A stretch of 39,296 nt of DNA, from contig NW_019775948.1 in assembly GCF_001039355.2 (NCBI RefSeq), positions 120,516 to 159,811 of the forward strand, written 5' to 3'. Within the stretch, counting starts at the first letter, position 1; the number at the start of each line of letters is the position of its first letter. The position numbers and the translations under genes were made by a program. The notes beneath the pieces were generated by a model that ran no database searches, was not told the DNA's origin, and saw only the letters and a list, made by a program, of their open reading frames with translations. The DNA comes from Lingula anatina (lineage: Eukaryota > Brachiopoda > Lingulata > Lingulida > Lingulidae). This document shows positions 9,266-20,440 of this stretch, piece by piece.

Positions 9266-11664
9266 GGTGGAACCTGAGCAAAGAAACAAATTCACCTAAA
9301 AGCACAAAGAATACATGTGTAGTGAAATATGTTGGTCTACCTGTTCCAAATATAGGCAGTATGATTGATAGTATGCCTAAGCTGTCTGCTGTTTTCAAGA
9401 CTTTCAATATTTTATCCGCCCACGACCCTTGATGGTGAATGTCCAGATGAATAACGTGCTTGCAGTTCAGCTCACCAGGGTCGGTTACTGCCACTCCGTC
9501 CGTCGTTTTCTCTGAAATGAAATGTAAATTCATTTATACAAGGCAGCAAAGCTTCAAAATACACAGACAAAAAAACAGAAAATAAAAATGCACAAGATAC
9601 CCCGTAGTTCATTTCCCCTTTTTGATGCAATAATAGGCCGCATTCAGAACAGAGGTCAAATATGGCCAACCCACTTGAATACTTCCCCACGGGATATCTA
9701 TTCAGTGTCTATTAGCGGATTAGGCTGCAACCTCTGTTGTGATTTGCCATACTTGGCCCTCCGACTAGTTAGTTCACTGTTCTGAATGCGACCATAGATA
9801 ATGCTTAACAGCACAATCAACACCAAAGTTTTAATCAAGCACAACAGGTAACATGGGCAATAAGAATACCAGGGCTTAAGGCCCACGATACTTCAAATTC
9901 ACATACGAAAGTCCCATCAATTTTTGAATAAATGATGACAGTGCACAAAATTATACTAGGCCTACAGGGGTATATAGTGCTCAACAGCATAAACAGCAAT
10001 TTTATTGTTCATGTGGATATACAGAAAATGTTACCACATGTAGTACATGGCTTCAGGAAAATGTGAGAGTTTGAAAAAAAAACATTTAATTATCACTCCT
10101 GTAAGTTTGAAGACAATAAGCTAATTCGTTTTCTTTAAAAGGTGATATCTATATTGCGTAGTATGATATATTCTTAAAAAACAATTAAAATAATTTTAAA
10201 AAATAGTAATCAGATCAGGCTCGTTTTTCGAAATCGACCTTTATTTGAGTTATATTGATCATTCTTGTAAGTTTGAAGACAATAGGTTAACCGCTTTTCT
10301 ACTTAAAGTGTTATCTGTATTGTATGTATGCTGAAAAAGGCGAAAAACGACATTACTTTAAAATATATATGTCAAAGGCCTGGATCAAATCTAGTCCTAT
10401 GCATAAAAATCCCATACCCCATGTTTATTACGCCCTGGCTGGACCCATTCTTTATGGTGTCTTTGCATTGTTAACAGCATAATGGGCAAGTTAAATGACC
10501 AGATAATCAGAATGTATTCAGCTATAGAACTACTGGCTTACAGTTTATAAAATTGATTTTAGAATTCGTACTATACATGAGAAATCAATGGTGTCCTTAC
10601 TGTTGCGACATCCCTCTACAAACTGTGGTCCGCCAACAATTCGCAACCGTTTCGCAAGAGCACCTTAAAATGAGATTAAATCAAACCACATCACCTTATT
10701 TGCAGAGACAAAATAATGTAATTAAGTGAACAAATGGCAAAGAAAAAAGAGGTCAAGTAAAAGAAAACATTATATTTTACATTTAAACAATGATGAAAAA
10801 TGGTATCAGGACAATTCCCCCCCAGACAATCCCCCCGGACTATTCCCCCCTCCCCCCCCCCGGGAAAATCCCCCCCCAGGACAATCCCCCCCGGACGATT
10901 CCCCCCCCCCCCGAAGAATATATATTTATATAAAAATATAAAATAAAGAGTTCAAATATTTTCATCCATTTTCTGAATATTTCTTAGTGTGATGATGCAA
11001 CTCGAGGATAGATAATATTAATATTATAATATTAATATTATAATATTAATTTTATTAAAGTTATTTTCATGGAGTACAAGTACATAAAGTTTTCGAGAGA
11101 AAAGTACAGAACATTTTATTAAAAATCTGATCAAAGTATATCTCCAGGTAAAGGAGGGGTGAACAGATGATCTCACTCATCCAGGAAGCCCTTTGATAAA
11201 TTAACTGTTACTTTTAATTGCTTTATTACTCCCCCCCCTTGATTGAGTAAGTCTTGAATCAATGTGCATCTCTAGGGAGAGGTGGGGTAAACAGATTTTC
11301 TCGCTTATCCAGGTATCCCTTTGACTCTTTTTCACTTTTAATTGCTTGACCACTACCCACCTACCCACTACCCACCACACTAAAAATATTCATAAAATAT
11401 CTGTTTACCTGTTCATGCATCTGTTTACCCCACCTTTACCTGAAAGGGGGGGGGATAGTCCTAGAATCATGAAAAATATTGTTAAACCACATATTAAAAT
11501 TGAGAGTCATGTTTACCTTTCGTCAAATCCAGATAGGAGTTCGTAGAATTACAATATGCACCTGCCCCAAGAGTTGTCATGTCTACCCCTACCTTAACCC
11601 TGATTGTAATACCACGGTACTGGAACTCTATTCTTTCCAGTGGAGTGGAGAACAGGGTAGGCAT
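8906..11664 (-). CDS. Macrodomain protein (ADP-ribose binding), four exons
   Basis: Exons in transcript order are 11664-11517, 10663-10601, 9511-9341 and 9054-8906. Their phases join exactly (AAA G|GT, AAC A|AG, ACA G|GA), giving 176 codons plus a TAG. The product reads as one complete macrodomain: GITIRVKVGVDMTTLG and NSTNSYLDLTKGALAKRL (the ADP-ribose-binding start and the Asn-rich loop), GGPQFVEGCRN, the core strand CKHVIHLDI, SIILPIFGTGAGGF (phosphate-binding Gly loop), and ITCVVYEKSMAESF at the end. It resembles macrodomains of PARP9/14-like proteins. The first exon opens with ATG directly at the splice acceptor, so earlier exons may exist. The last codons (ATGGGTAGGTAG) also contain a possible donor, so the TAG may not be the true end. 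It could be a small macrodomain protein or the tail of a multi-macrodomain one. Confidence 0.85.
9229..9260. repeat. (GT)n microsatellite
   Basis: About 14 GT dinucleotides, within the last intron of the macrodomain gene. Confidence 0.95.
9636..9793. mobile_element. 158-bp MITE with 17-bp inverted termini (Harbinger-like)
   Basis: It starts GGCCGCATTCAGAACAG and ends CTGTTCTGAATGCGACC, so the termini are inverted with one mismatch. ATA lies on both sides (9633-9635 and 9794-9796), a 3-bp duplication of the kind made by PIF/Harbinger transposases. It has no coding capacity. It lies in an intron of the macrodomain gene. Confidence 0.78.
10083..10370. repeat. ~166-bp satellite pair, related to the one at 26.1-26.45 kb
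   Basis: GTAAGTTTGAAGACAATA occurs at 10101 and 10267, followed in both by a similar run of about 100 bp. The same ground plan (TCCTGTGAGTTTCATGACAA, then GGTTTTCCTT, then ATATGCTGAAAA) recurs near 26.1-26.45 kb, so this is probably one dispersed satellite family. Confidence 0.6.
10808..10916. repeat. C-rich minisatellite (GGACAATCCCCCCC)n
   Basis: Degenerate units of the form GGAC(A/G)AT(T)CCCCCCC repeat for about 110 bp, with C runs up to 13. It is intronic to the macrodomain gene and strongly strand-asymmetric. Confidence 0.85.
11140..11455. repeat. Duplicated ~123-bp segment with an inverted partial copy
   Basis: A segment beginning CAGGTAAAGGAGGGGTGAAC (near 11146) is repeated in diverged form near 11269. 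Its opening part reappears inverted at about 11412-11445 (CTGTTTACCCCACCTTTACC), so the transcript could fold. No coding content. Confidence 0.6.
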
Positions 11665-11732
11665 CTGAAAATTCAATAGAGCACATTATTTAATACACCA
11701 TTGCTGTATTCTTCCTGTTCATTGTCATTGTA

Positions 11733-12786
11733 ACAACACGGAAAGATAACATTTTATCTTTATGCATTTGGGGCAGAGAATACTTGTAGAGATAATAGGA
11801 GCACGATATGAAAACGTGTCACAGAACTTGAGGGTGAAAAATCGTGCTTAATTTGCAGACAATTTGTTTTGAAATATATGCTACTGTACATCAACGGCCA
11901 GCCCGAGCGTCAAGGGAAAAGAATTCACGGGAGGCTATTAATAGTTGTCATGTTAAATATTTGCATGCATGCAACCTGTGATGTCCATATCTAAATATTT
12001 TTAGGTGTTTTATGGTATGTGCTGCAATTATGACTATATTTTAGAGTCTTTGAATGACCTTGTGAAAACCAGGAAATAGTTCGCAACTGACAACTGAACC
12101 GTACCGATCCACGACTGCTGTGCAAACATGTAACTTTTTAAAAATATTGTGACAATTTTTAGACGTTAATATGTCCATCTGACATGAAATTCCACACGTG
12201 ATCACACTAATTTACCTATTACACCGGGGTACATGTAAGCACAAATCAGTGACGAATGCCAAGACAAAGGTGACGTTTTGACAGCCTCTTATCTGAGCTA
12301 AAAATCACAAGCAAAAGAGACTGGCAATCAATTGCTTCAGGCTGGCAATCAATAGCCTTGAGGAACTCACAACGTCAACTTTGTCTTGGCATTTGTCACT
12401 AATTAGTGCCTACCCTCGTTTAATGGGTGAATTAGTGTTATCATATGTGTCGGTTCAGTGTCAGTTGCGAACTACTTCCTGGTTTTCATAATATCCTTCA
12501 AATACTAAAACATCGTTATAATTGCAGCAAATACCATAAAACACCCAAAATTACTTAGATAATTTGCCTACCTGCAAAAATTCCACATGACAACGATTAA
12601 TAGCCTCCTGGAAATTCTTTTCCCTTGATGCTCTTGGTCGCGCCGACGGTCAAAACAAATTGTCTGCAAATTAAGCACGATTTTTCACCCTTAAAATCCC
12701 TGACACGTTTCTATATCATGCTCCTATTATTTGTACAAGTATCCTCTGCCCCAAAAACAAAAAGATAAATTGTTATCTTGTGTTGT
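11733..12786. mobile_element. ~1.05-kb foldback (long inverted repeat) element
   Basis: The left arm (about 11733-12277) and right arm (about 12371-12786) are inverted copies for essentially their whole length. Matching landmarks include ACAACAC with GTGTTGT at the tips, GGGGCAGAG/CTCTGCCCC, GTGAAAAATCGTGCTTAATT and its complement, ATAGTTCGCAACTGACA and its complement, and AATGCCAAGACAAAG with CTTTGTCTTGGCATT next to the loop. The loop is about 93 bp. The left arm has extra sequence near 12110-12190. No open frame of any size, so this looks like a non-autonomous foldback DNA transposon. A target duplication is not clear. Confidence 0.85.
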
Positions 12787-13480
12787 AAGAAAAATGCTTT
12801 TTTTTTCTCCGAGTCCACGTCTTTACTCCCGTTCACCTCCAGCTAAAAATGACCACTTAGCTTCGCGTCTTACACCACTTGACGTCACATGACATCACAC
12901 TTTCGGAACAATTCTGATCAGTTCTGGTCTCCTACAGTTTATTCTTGTGCTTCTGCTCACGATTCATATGTAAAATACTTATCTACCTAGAGGAGAAGAG
13001 GCATACTTCCGATGAAAATTGGTTGAAAATGTATCATTACAGTTAATAACATTGGACTTAAGTCATTTTATTCTTTGACTGCCATAATACTATTAAGAGT
13101 AAAGATAAGTAAATGTTCATGTAAATGTGTATGAATATTTTTAATAGAATTACATTTTTTAATGTTTTGCATCGATATATTTACTGGTGAAAATGTAGTA
13201 CATGTGGATATAACTATATAATTAAGAATGTGAACATTTAATGACTCTACTTTTTGTTGGCAGCAGGAGCATGAGGGCTCATTTAAGTAATCGCTTTCTT
13301 CATCTTTGGCTTGATTTAATTCTTTTCAGAAGCATACTTACCTAGGAGGAGGGAAGGGAGTTTACCTAGACATTCAATAATAATGGTTCGCAAATACCAT
13401 TTCACATCATTTCCTCTTTGTTCAAACATATGTCAAAGATATTCACGTCAATTGCTCACATTTTTATTGACACACTATTC

Positions 13481-13514
<34 letters not shown>

Positions 13515-15512
13515 TATAAAAACAATAAATACCTCCATTTAATTGCTAAATTTAGAGACGATTGGTTAAAATATATTGAAAATAGAACTAAGAAAAAATA
13601 ACTCAATTTACACTTTTTATTGGGCGTTCTGACCAGGGAAGGGTTAAGCATCATATTAACAAGATAACTATCATGATATTATGGTGCAGAAAACTCGGAT
13701 GTAACAGGAAGGAAAATGCCTTGTTGAAGGCTTGTCGCACCGTCTACAGGAGATAATTGCAGTGCACGACCCACACGCTGTTAGGCACGTGACCTTTAAC
13801 GAGCACACCCTAATGCTAATTGTGTGTGAATTTGGTGACATTTGATGGCGTTTTTAATTTTCAATTTATTAGACATTTCTTTACATCTGTAGAAGTCACA
13901 GTGAAACAGTGGATTTGAGGGGGGCGCCTCTTATAAATTTTACTAAATAGTATAAAATATGCATATTCTCACCACTATTTTATATTTATTTTAACCATTA
14001 ATCATGTCGGACACGGTTTCTGTAAGAAAAATGCGTTATATGGTAGTGTATTGTAATTATTTTTGCACATTAATGGCTTGTCTGTTACCGATTCCTAATC
14101 GTCAATTGCAACCGAAACCTAGCGCCCTATTGATTGTCACATTCTCTTATTCGATTGCATCTATTGCTCAACCGGTCCCTAGTGCATGACATAGCCACTT
14201 GGCCAAATAACAGCAAAGTAAATAATGTCACAAAACATTCCATTGACGTTTCCACTTGAAAAGGGAAGTTCTGTTGAATAAAGATTGAAAATCAGCCGAG
14301 GTCAAATTGAATGCCGCACCATTCATTTCATAAGTAGGACTCCAATTACGGAAAGTACCTGTTGCGCCTAATTTTCGGTAGCAAAAGCATATGAAACACA
14401 TTGTTATTTTCAGTGTTTTGCAATGGGACCCAAGCGTTTTTATGTCGCAAAACACACAAATTCTACGTAATACATAAGTTAAATCGCTGATGTGCCACAA
14501 GAAACCATGTTTTTCTCTTTTAGTATTGTTTGTCCTCTATAAATTTGCAGCCATGTTTCCTTTTATCATATACAGTATACGCTGGACAAAATCCAAGGTT
14601 GGCAATGATATTTTCAAATACTAACAAAATCTTGGGTGATTAAAGATGCATACAAAGTCAATTTTTTTGTCACAAAAACCAACCAAATGCCAGCATATAG
14701 TTTCAAGTAGTATAACTAAGAGAATTACCAAAAGGCATTGTTTAATTTTACCCGAAAATAACGTTTGAACGGATTTATCTGCTGGCATTCTTAGCTGTAT
14801 GTCAATGGGGCAGGAAAGTAGGTCACAAAAGTAGGTTAAATTTACAACCAAAAATTTAAAGAAAGGAGCAGTCTAAAGCTCTTTTATGGCTGATCGAGTG
14901 ATCTATTCCGTTTATCCTTTGGCATGTCGAATTTATTTGAATCATATAAGAATCTAATAGAAGTGATTCACATGTGTTACTGGGAATCCACGCTCCACCG
15001 ATGCTCGGTTCGTATGTACCTTTAATAGAAAATTGAGTTTGAGACCTACGACCTATACGAAATATAACCCATATAACTTATAACAAATATAACTTATTTC
15101 AGTAGCGCAAAAGTAGTATACTTCTCCTAAAAGTTACATGTACCTTCAAGTGTATTTATCTTTTCTGTGTGATCAAACCGGTTGATATTATTCAACTTCC
15201 TTCCTCTCCAAATTTTGGGTTCCTATGGTTGACACCGACCTCTCTCTCCATCTCTCTCTTTCTCTCCCATTCATTGCACCACCGTTGTTAATGCCCGCGA
15301 AAAGAAATGCCATCATCTCGTTTACGATTACGATGGGAAAACACCGCTTGAATGTATGTCACCAAAATATCCCCCAAATTTTAAGTAGCTATATAGAGGG
15401 CCCCATTGGGTATTTTCGTTACCCGTGAAAGCCCATTATTTATTTCCCGAGATGCGTGAAACGTTCGTATTATTTAGCGTTCATGTTAATTCACCGTATA
15501 GATCTTGATAAA
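12787..15512. other. Gene-poor AT-rich stretch
   Basis: No recognisable gene. It has a T27 tract at 13482-13510 and a CT-rich tract near 15237-15275. A minus-strand open frame at about 14228-14380 and a possible minus-strand splice donor near 13340 (CCTAG|GTAAGTATGC) are the only coding-like hints. Neither gives a recognisable protein. Confidence 0.4.
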
Positions 15513-15675
15513 AATAGAAGTATATATATTGATGCACCTTGAAAGATCTACATTATAGAAAAAAGTGACTTTTTGTTCATAATCCCCGAAGAAAGCCCAG
15601 GGACCAAAAGCTCGGATTGTATTTAACAAATATAATGTAGATCTTTCAGGGTGCATCAATATATATACTTCTATT
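15513..15675. mobile_element. 163-bp inverted-repeat element with 45-bp arms
   Basis: The arms 15513-15557 and 15631-15675 are reverse complements with about one mismatch (tips AATAGAAGTATATATATTG; inner ends AAAGATCTACATTATA) around a 73-bp loop. A 12-bp direct repeat ATTATTTAGCGT occurs at 15469-15480 and 15673-15684, overlapping the right tip. It is probably a MITE or a folded palindrome, with no coding capacity. Confidence 0.75.
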
Positions 15676-16086
15676 ATTTAGCGTGAACTGCAAAGCACCC
15701 CATTCCCCGCGACACTTGAATACGAGCTTTATTTTTATTCTTCGTACTTCGTGAAATGAAATCACTGTATTTGATGATTCATGATGAATATATACATCAG
15801 CCCCAATGGAACACTTTCTGTATTGTCTTCGGATTCGAAAGTGGGAATTTTTATGTTTTTAAGAGAGCCAATTGCAAGACAAAACAAAAGAGTTCAGTTC
15901 TGCCACAAAAGACGACATCAAACAGGGTTGGGACGTGGCCTACCCCTTTTAACATGATCATATCTAGCAAAACGATTTTAGTGGAGTTAGTGAGCATTAA
16001 GTCATTCTGAACACCCCTTAGAAAGTAACAGCTTATAGCAAACAATTTCATGAAGAGGCAATAATGGTCCGTGCGGGGTAAAAATT

Positions 16087-16375
16087 ACTTTCAATTTAAC
16101 ATTACTTTTAACCCTAATGTTAAAGGTAAATATCTGCTTTGCTGCAACACTATATTTTGTAATAGCCATCCGGTTGGTTATTCAAGTTCTTTGATTTGCT
16201 TTTCACCAATAAGTCAACTGAGACAGGCAGGTATAGTTTTCTGCTACATGGCTTATTTAACTGACTGTAAATCTTAGGTCTCTGCTCTCTCTCTCTCTCC
16301 ATCAATTTAACATTTCTTTTTATCCCAGTGTTAAATGTAAATACATGCCTTGATGCAACACTATACTTGGCAAGT
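16087..16375. repeat. Two diverged copies of a ~75-bp segment
   Basis: CAATTTAACATT, then TGTTAAAKGTAAATA and GCAACACTATA, occur near 16097-16155 and 16302-16362. A similarly diverged pair (ATTCAACTTCCT, then CTCC) occurs near 15190 and 16468. These are old dispersed repeats in non-coding DNA. Confidence 0.55.
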
Positions 16376-16545
16376 CAACAAAACAATTTCAGTGGGGGAA
16401 ATTTGTTTGTTTACTGGCCTACCTTCGAGTGTTTCTTCTCGTGATCAAGTCACTATCCTTTTTGATATCATTCAACTTCCTCCTTCTCCAGCAGCTGGAT
16501 CTCGAATGATCCAGTGACGTACAAAGTACATAGAAGAAGAGAATA

Positions 16546-17090
16546 CAGGGTGTTCGAAAAATATGCTTCGATAAAATAACATTTTTCATTGAAAAGAAAA
16601 TTCCACAAATTCCTTCATAAACCTGCCTTACAGACGTAGAAGTTTGTGTTGTTTAAGTTTTTCTCTTATATATACATATCAACTGTTCAACATGTCATGG
16701 GGAATTCTCCTGATCTCCGTTTGAAAATAGTTCTTGAGACCACCAATAGTTTGTGGATTGTTGGCATAGACATTGTCTTTCAGGTATTCCCACAGAAAAC
16801 AATCCAAAGGATATAAATGTTTATATAAATGTTCATGCCAACGATGGTCCGTACCACGGGAGACTTATGCCTTTTGGAATGATTTCTGTGCCGTTACCCA
16901 CCAGACAGTGTCCATGCAAACAATCCCGAAATTCCCCATCACATGTTGAACAGTGTCTTTACAAACGTCAGTGTGCGAGTAGCCACAGCGATGCGGCAAG
17001 TAGCCACAGTGATTGATGTCTGTAAGGCATGTCTATGAAAAAAATGGCTAAATTTTCCTTTTAATAGAAAATGCTTCTTCGGGAATACTG
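16546..17090 (-). mobile_element. Decayed Tc1/mariner-type element with a transposase tail
   Basis: The 545-bp stretch starts CAGGGTGTTCG and ends CGGGAATACTG, with TA directly outside each end (16544-16545 and 17091-17092), the Tc1/mariner target signature. Subterminal sequences are inverted matches (GTAAGGCAGGTTTATGAA against its counterpart near 17025). On the minus strand, about 16817-16690, an open stretch reads LDCFLWEYLKDNVYANNP and then IRRIPHDMLNS before a stop, the familiar C-terminal end of mariner-like DDE transposases. The upstream catalytic part is missing or shattered, so it is immobile by itself. Confidence 0.75.
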
Positions 17091-17639
17091 TAAACATCTT
17101 TTTTAACCACCCGATAAACAGCGTTGGGCATGACGATGGGGAAATCCCGAAGTACAATTTCCCGCCCTATTACCACGCCCCACTATGGGCGGCCAAAAGG
17201 GCAAAAATTCATGTCAGGTCATACCCCACTACCATCTTGTGTTTTAGACATGTATATTAGGCGACCACCCTTTTTCACACAATCGTACCATACTGTAATG
17301 CAATGTTTTAAACAGCGCAAATTGCAAGCCGAAATTCCACGGACTTTCTTTAGGTAGCTCAAAGAAAAAACTCAAAGGCACATATAGGCCTAGTGACCAG
17401 AGTAACGGTTTGTTTGTTTACGATCGCTAACTACATGAGCTACGTGACGTCTCCCCCTCATCCACAAGGAAATGGAACCCTACGTAAACCCTGAAACCGG
17501 GTCTCAGAGGCCCGGTGTACCATGAAAATCTGACTCCCCCAAAAAAACATTCAAAAATCTAATTTAGTTGGAGTAAATGACTATGACATTGTAGTATGCA
17601 TAATGGAGGACACATTGGCACTTTTTGTTAGTTTGCAGG

Positions 17640-18320
17640 TGAAAATTTTCATGAAAAAAATAAAAAAAATTAAAGATTTGTATTTTACCACCCAAGGACT
17701 CCCCTATGAAAAAGCTATTTATTTGACATTTGATGACCATTTCAACATCTTTTCTTTGAGGATATTTTATGAGGAATATATTGAAAGTACTTGAAAGTTT
17801 AATGGTTAAAAAATTAGGTGAATAAAATAATAATAAAAAAAACACATTAAAAAATAAGAAAAATTAAAGATTTATATTCTAACACCGAATGACCCCCCCC
17901 CCCCCCTATGAAAAAGCTATTTATTTGATATTTGATGATCATTCTGACATCTTTTCTTTGAGGATACTTTATGAGGAATATATTGAAAGTTTGATGGTAA
18001 ACATATTTTTCATAAAGTATCCTAATAGAAAAGATGTCAGAATGATCATCAAATATCAAATAAATAGCTTTTTCATAGTGGAGTTATTGGGTGATAAAAT
18101 GCACATTTTTAATTTTCTATTTTTCATGTTTTTTTTTAGTTTTTTCACCCAATTGTTTACCATCAAACTTTCAAATATTTCCAATATAATCTTCATAAAG
18201 TAAATTTAAAGGAAAGATGTAGAAATGATCATCCAATATCAAATAAATAGCTTTTTCAAAGGGGAGACAATGGGCGGTTAAGTGCACATTTTTAATTTTC
18301 ATATTTTTTTCATGAAAATA
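17640..18320. repeat. Inverted satellite: two units each way, ending in the gap
   Basis: Two units of about 180 bp in one orientation (about 17640-17830 and 17845-17978) are followed by two in the other (about 18003-18180 and 18181-18320). The centre is a hairpin: GATGATCATTCTGACATC, then GAGGATACTTTATGAGGAATAT, a spacer of about 23 bp, then the complement. The same satellite is at 6583-7010. The assembly fails directly after the right arm. Confidence 0.8.
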
Positions 18321-18661
18321 NNNNNNNNNNNNNNNNNNNNNNNNNNNNNNNNNNNNNNNNNNNNNNNNNNNNNNNNNNNNNNNNNNNNNNNNNNNNNNNN
18401 NNNNNNNNNNNNNNNNNNNNNNNNNNNNNNNNNNNNNNNNNNNNNNNNNNNNNNNNNNNNNNNNNNNNNNNNNNNNNNNNNNNNNNNNNNNNNNNNNNNN
18501 NNNNNNNNNNNNNNNNNNNNNNNNNNNNNNNNNNNNNNNNNNNNNNNNNNNNNNNNNNNNNNNNNNNNNNNNNNNNNNNNNNNNNNNNNNNNNNNNNNNN
18601 NNNNNNNNNNNNNNNNNNNNNNNNNNNNNNNNNNNNNNNNNNNNNNNNNNNNNNNNNNNNN
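18321..18661. other. Assembly gap of 341 N
   Basis: Unsequenced. It directly follows the right arm of the inverted satellite, a structure that commonly blocks assembly. Open frames spanning the gap are meaningless. Confidence 1.
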
Positions 18662-18821
18662 TGTGTATGGAAAATGCAGAAAAACGTTTTTTTTTCTCAA
18701 AATGGAAAGTTTCGCAAAGGTAGCACAGTCTATCAGGTATGTAATAATTATAGATTTAAACTGATATCTGCATATCAGGTGACCAAGGTGACCGATTACT
18801 CATAAATAATAATTTCTCCAG

Positions 18822-18920
18822 GTCTTGAATCTTTCACAGGCAGATTTCATTGACCATACTGATAGTCATAGCACACATGATATTGCTTGTGTAAAACATT
18901 TGATAGCAAAGCTATTTGAG
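18822..18920 (+). CDS. Orphan exon-like segment, unknown protein
   Basis: TTTCTCCAG precedes a 99-bp open frame of exactly 33 codons (starts VLNLSQADFIDHTDSHSTHD, ends KHLIAKLFE) that is followed by GTAACA. Amino-acid composition and splice borders look like a symmetric internal exon, and it is the only such segment between 12 and 26 kb. I do not recognise the protein and found no neighbouring exon with a compatible phase. A possible exon ending at 18747 (ATCAG|GTATGT) does not join it in frame. It could be part of a gene interrupted by the gap, or chance. Confidence 0.3.
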
Positions 18921-20440
18921 GTAACATGGACTTATTTATCCCATGTGGAAGTAAAATTATCAAGCGACCGGGCCTCAGAGGCCCGGTTTCCAGGATATGG
19001 GACTAACTTTTGGAAAAGTTAATTTCTTCATATGTTGTAAATTATTTCAAAACTAATTATTTATCCATTGATGGGGTATAAGTTGCTTGAGGATTACATG
19101 AAAGGAACAGGCTCAAAACCTCATGCGAACGAAGAGAGAGCAAAAGATACATGGGTCCGGGCCTGCGAGGCCCCTGAAAGGTGATTGAGGGTTAAGATGT
19201 CAAAGCTCAGAAATGTAAATTAAAGGCATCAGGTATGCTTACAAAATACTTTTATTTGAGGTTTGTTTAGTTATTAAGGTTAAATTGAAAAAGAAAAGAC
19301 TTCAGAAGAAAATAGGACTTTTGGAACATGTTCAAACATGCTCAGACCTGCTTTAAGCTACTCTTTTTAAATATGAATTGATTTGTTATTATCAAGTTGT
19401 CAGAAATGTGAAATTAGTAAGCCACAGCTACTGAAAAAGAAGTGTGCACAATGATACATAATACTTCTTTATATACAGAACATCTGTAAATACCAAGTTG
19501 GATTTTTTACAAGGTAACTAAATTACACGCTAATTACTATCGGCTTCCCAAACAGGTATATTAAAGAACAAAACATGGATAAGGGAACTTGGTACATTTG
19601 ATAAATGTAAGTACTTATTACTTTAGTCAAAAGATATAAAATCAGCAGTCACAATTTGCACATTGAAACATGTCAAAAGTAAACAAGAATAAAGTGACAC
19701 CAGTTGAAAACAAATTCTAAGATTGCTGCACAGAAGTTATAAAAGGTGAAGAACAGTTACCAAATATGTCTGTTGTATGTCACATTCAAAAAGCTACTTG
19801 TATGGGTTATTAAATTAACATTGATCCATCCATTAAGAAATTGTTCAAATTGTTGATCCCCTTATGATGAACGTAAACATTGTAATTAATCTTCAAAGGG
19901 AATATTCATAATAAGTTATCTTTAACTGACTTGGATAAATGCTGGGGAGTCTCTGCTTGGAAGCTTAATCCATTTATTAACCAAACAGTACCTTTTTATA
20001 TGGATAGGGAAAAATAACTGGTCTCGTGCTCAAGTGTGGTATTGATGGAACAATCATACTATGAAGTAAATGCACACTAAATTAAAAGGATATTTTCATT
20101 TATAAAAGGGCTGCTACTAGTAACTCATTCCTTCTGTAGGGATCTAGGTGATACTCTTAATACACAACAGTGTTCAATATGCTCATTGATGCTCTGGGTG
20201 ACAAGTTAATTCAGCCCAACACAAATCTGGTCATCATTTCTGTACCAAACACCTGTAAATTGCACATTTAAGAGAGATGAACTAATTAAGGGTCTATTAT
20301 GTATTCAAAAGCAACCTTCAAATGTGAACAATCAGTCATGAGCAAAAATGGTGCAAACTTTTTTGAGCCTTTTCTCATATTTGGAGAAACCAATCAGTGG
20401 ATACTGACATTTTAGATTTCAGGAAAGTATACAACAGTAT
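18921..20440. other. AT-rich non-coding stretch
   Basis: I see no gene. It includes two short GC-rich hairpins (18968-18986 and 19157-19174) related to one at 17497-17515. The rest is unique-looking AT-rich sequence with stops in all frames. Confidence 0.45.

Noticed and set aside
13330-13360. CATACTTACCTAGG, similar to the 5' end of U1 snRNA
   Set aside because: Similarity stops after about 12 bases, no stem-loops or Sm site follow, and it reads equally well as a minus-strand splice donor.
14228-14500. 90-residue minus-strand open frame as a gene
   Set aside because: The last 50 residues look coding-like, but no family, partner exon or convincing acceptor was found.
18661-18747. Start of an exon (ATGGAAAGTTTCGC ... 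ATCAG|GTATGT) joined to 18822-18920
   Set aside because: The joining phase produces an immediate stop (AGG TCT TGA), so the two segments are not consecutive exons.
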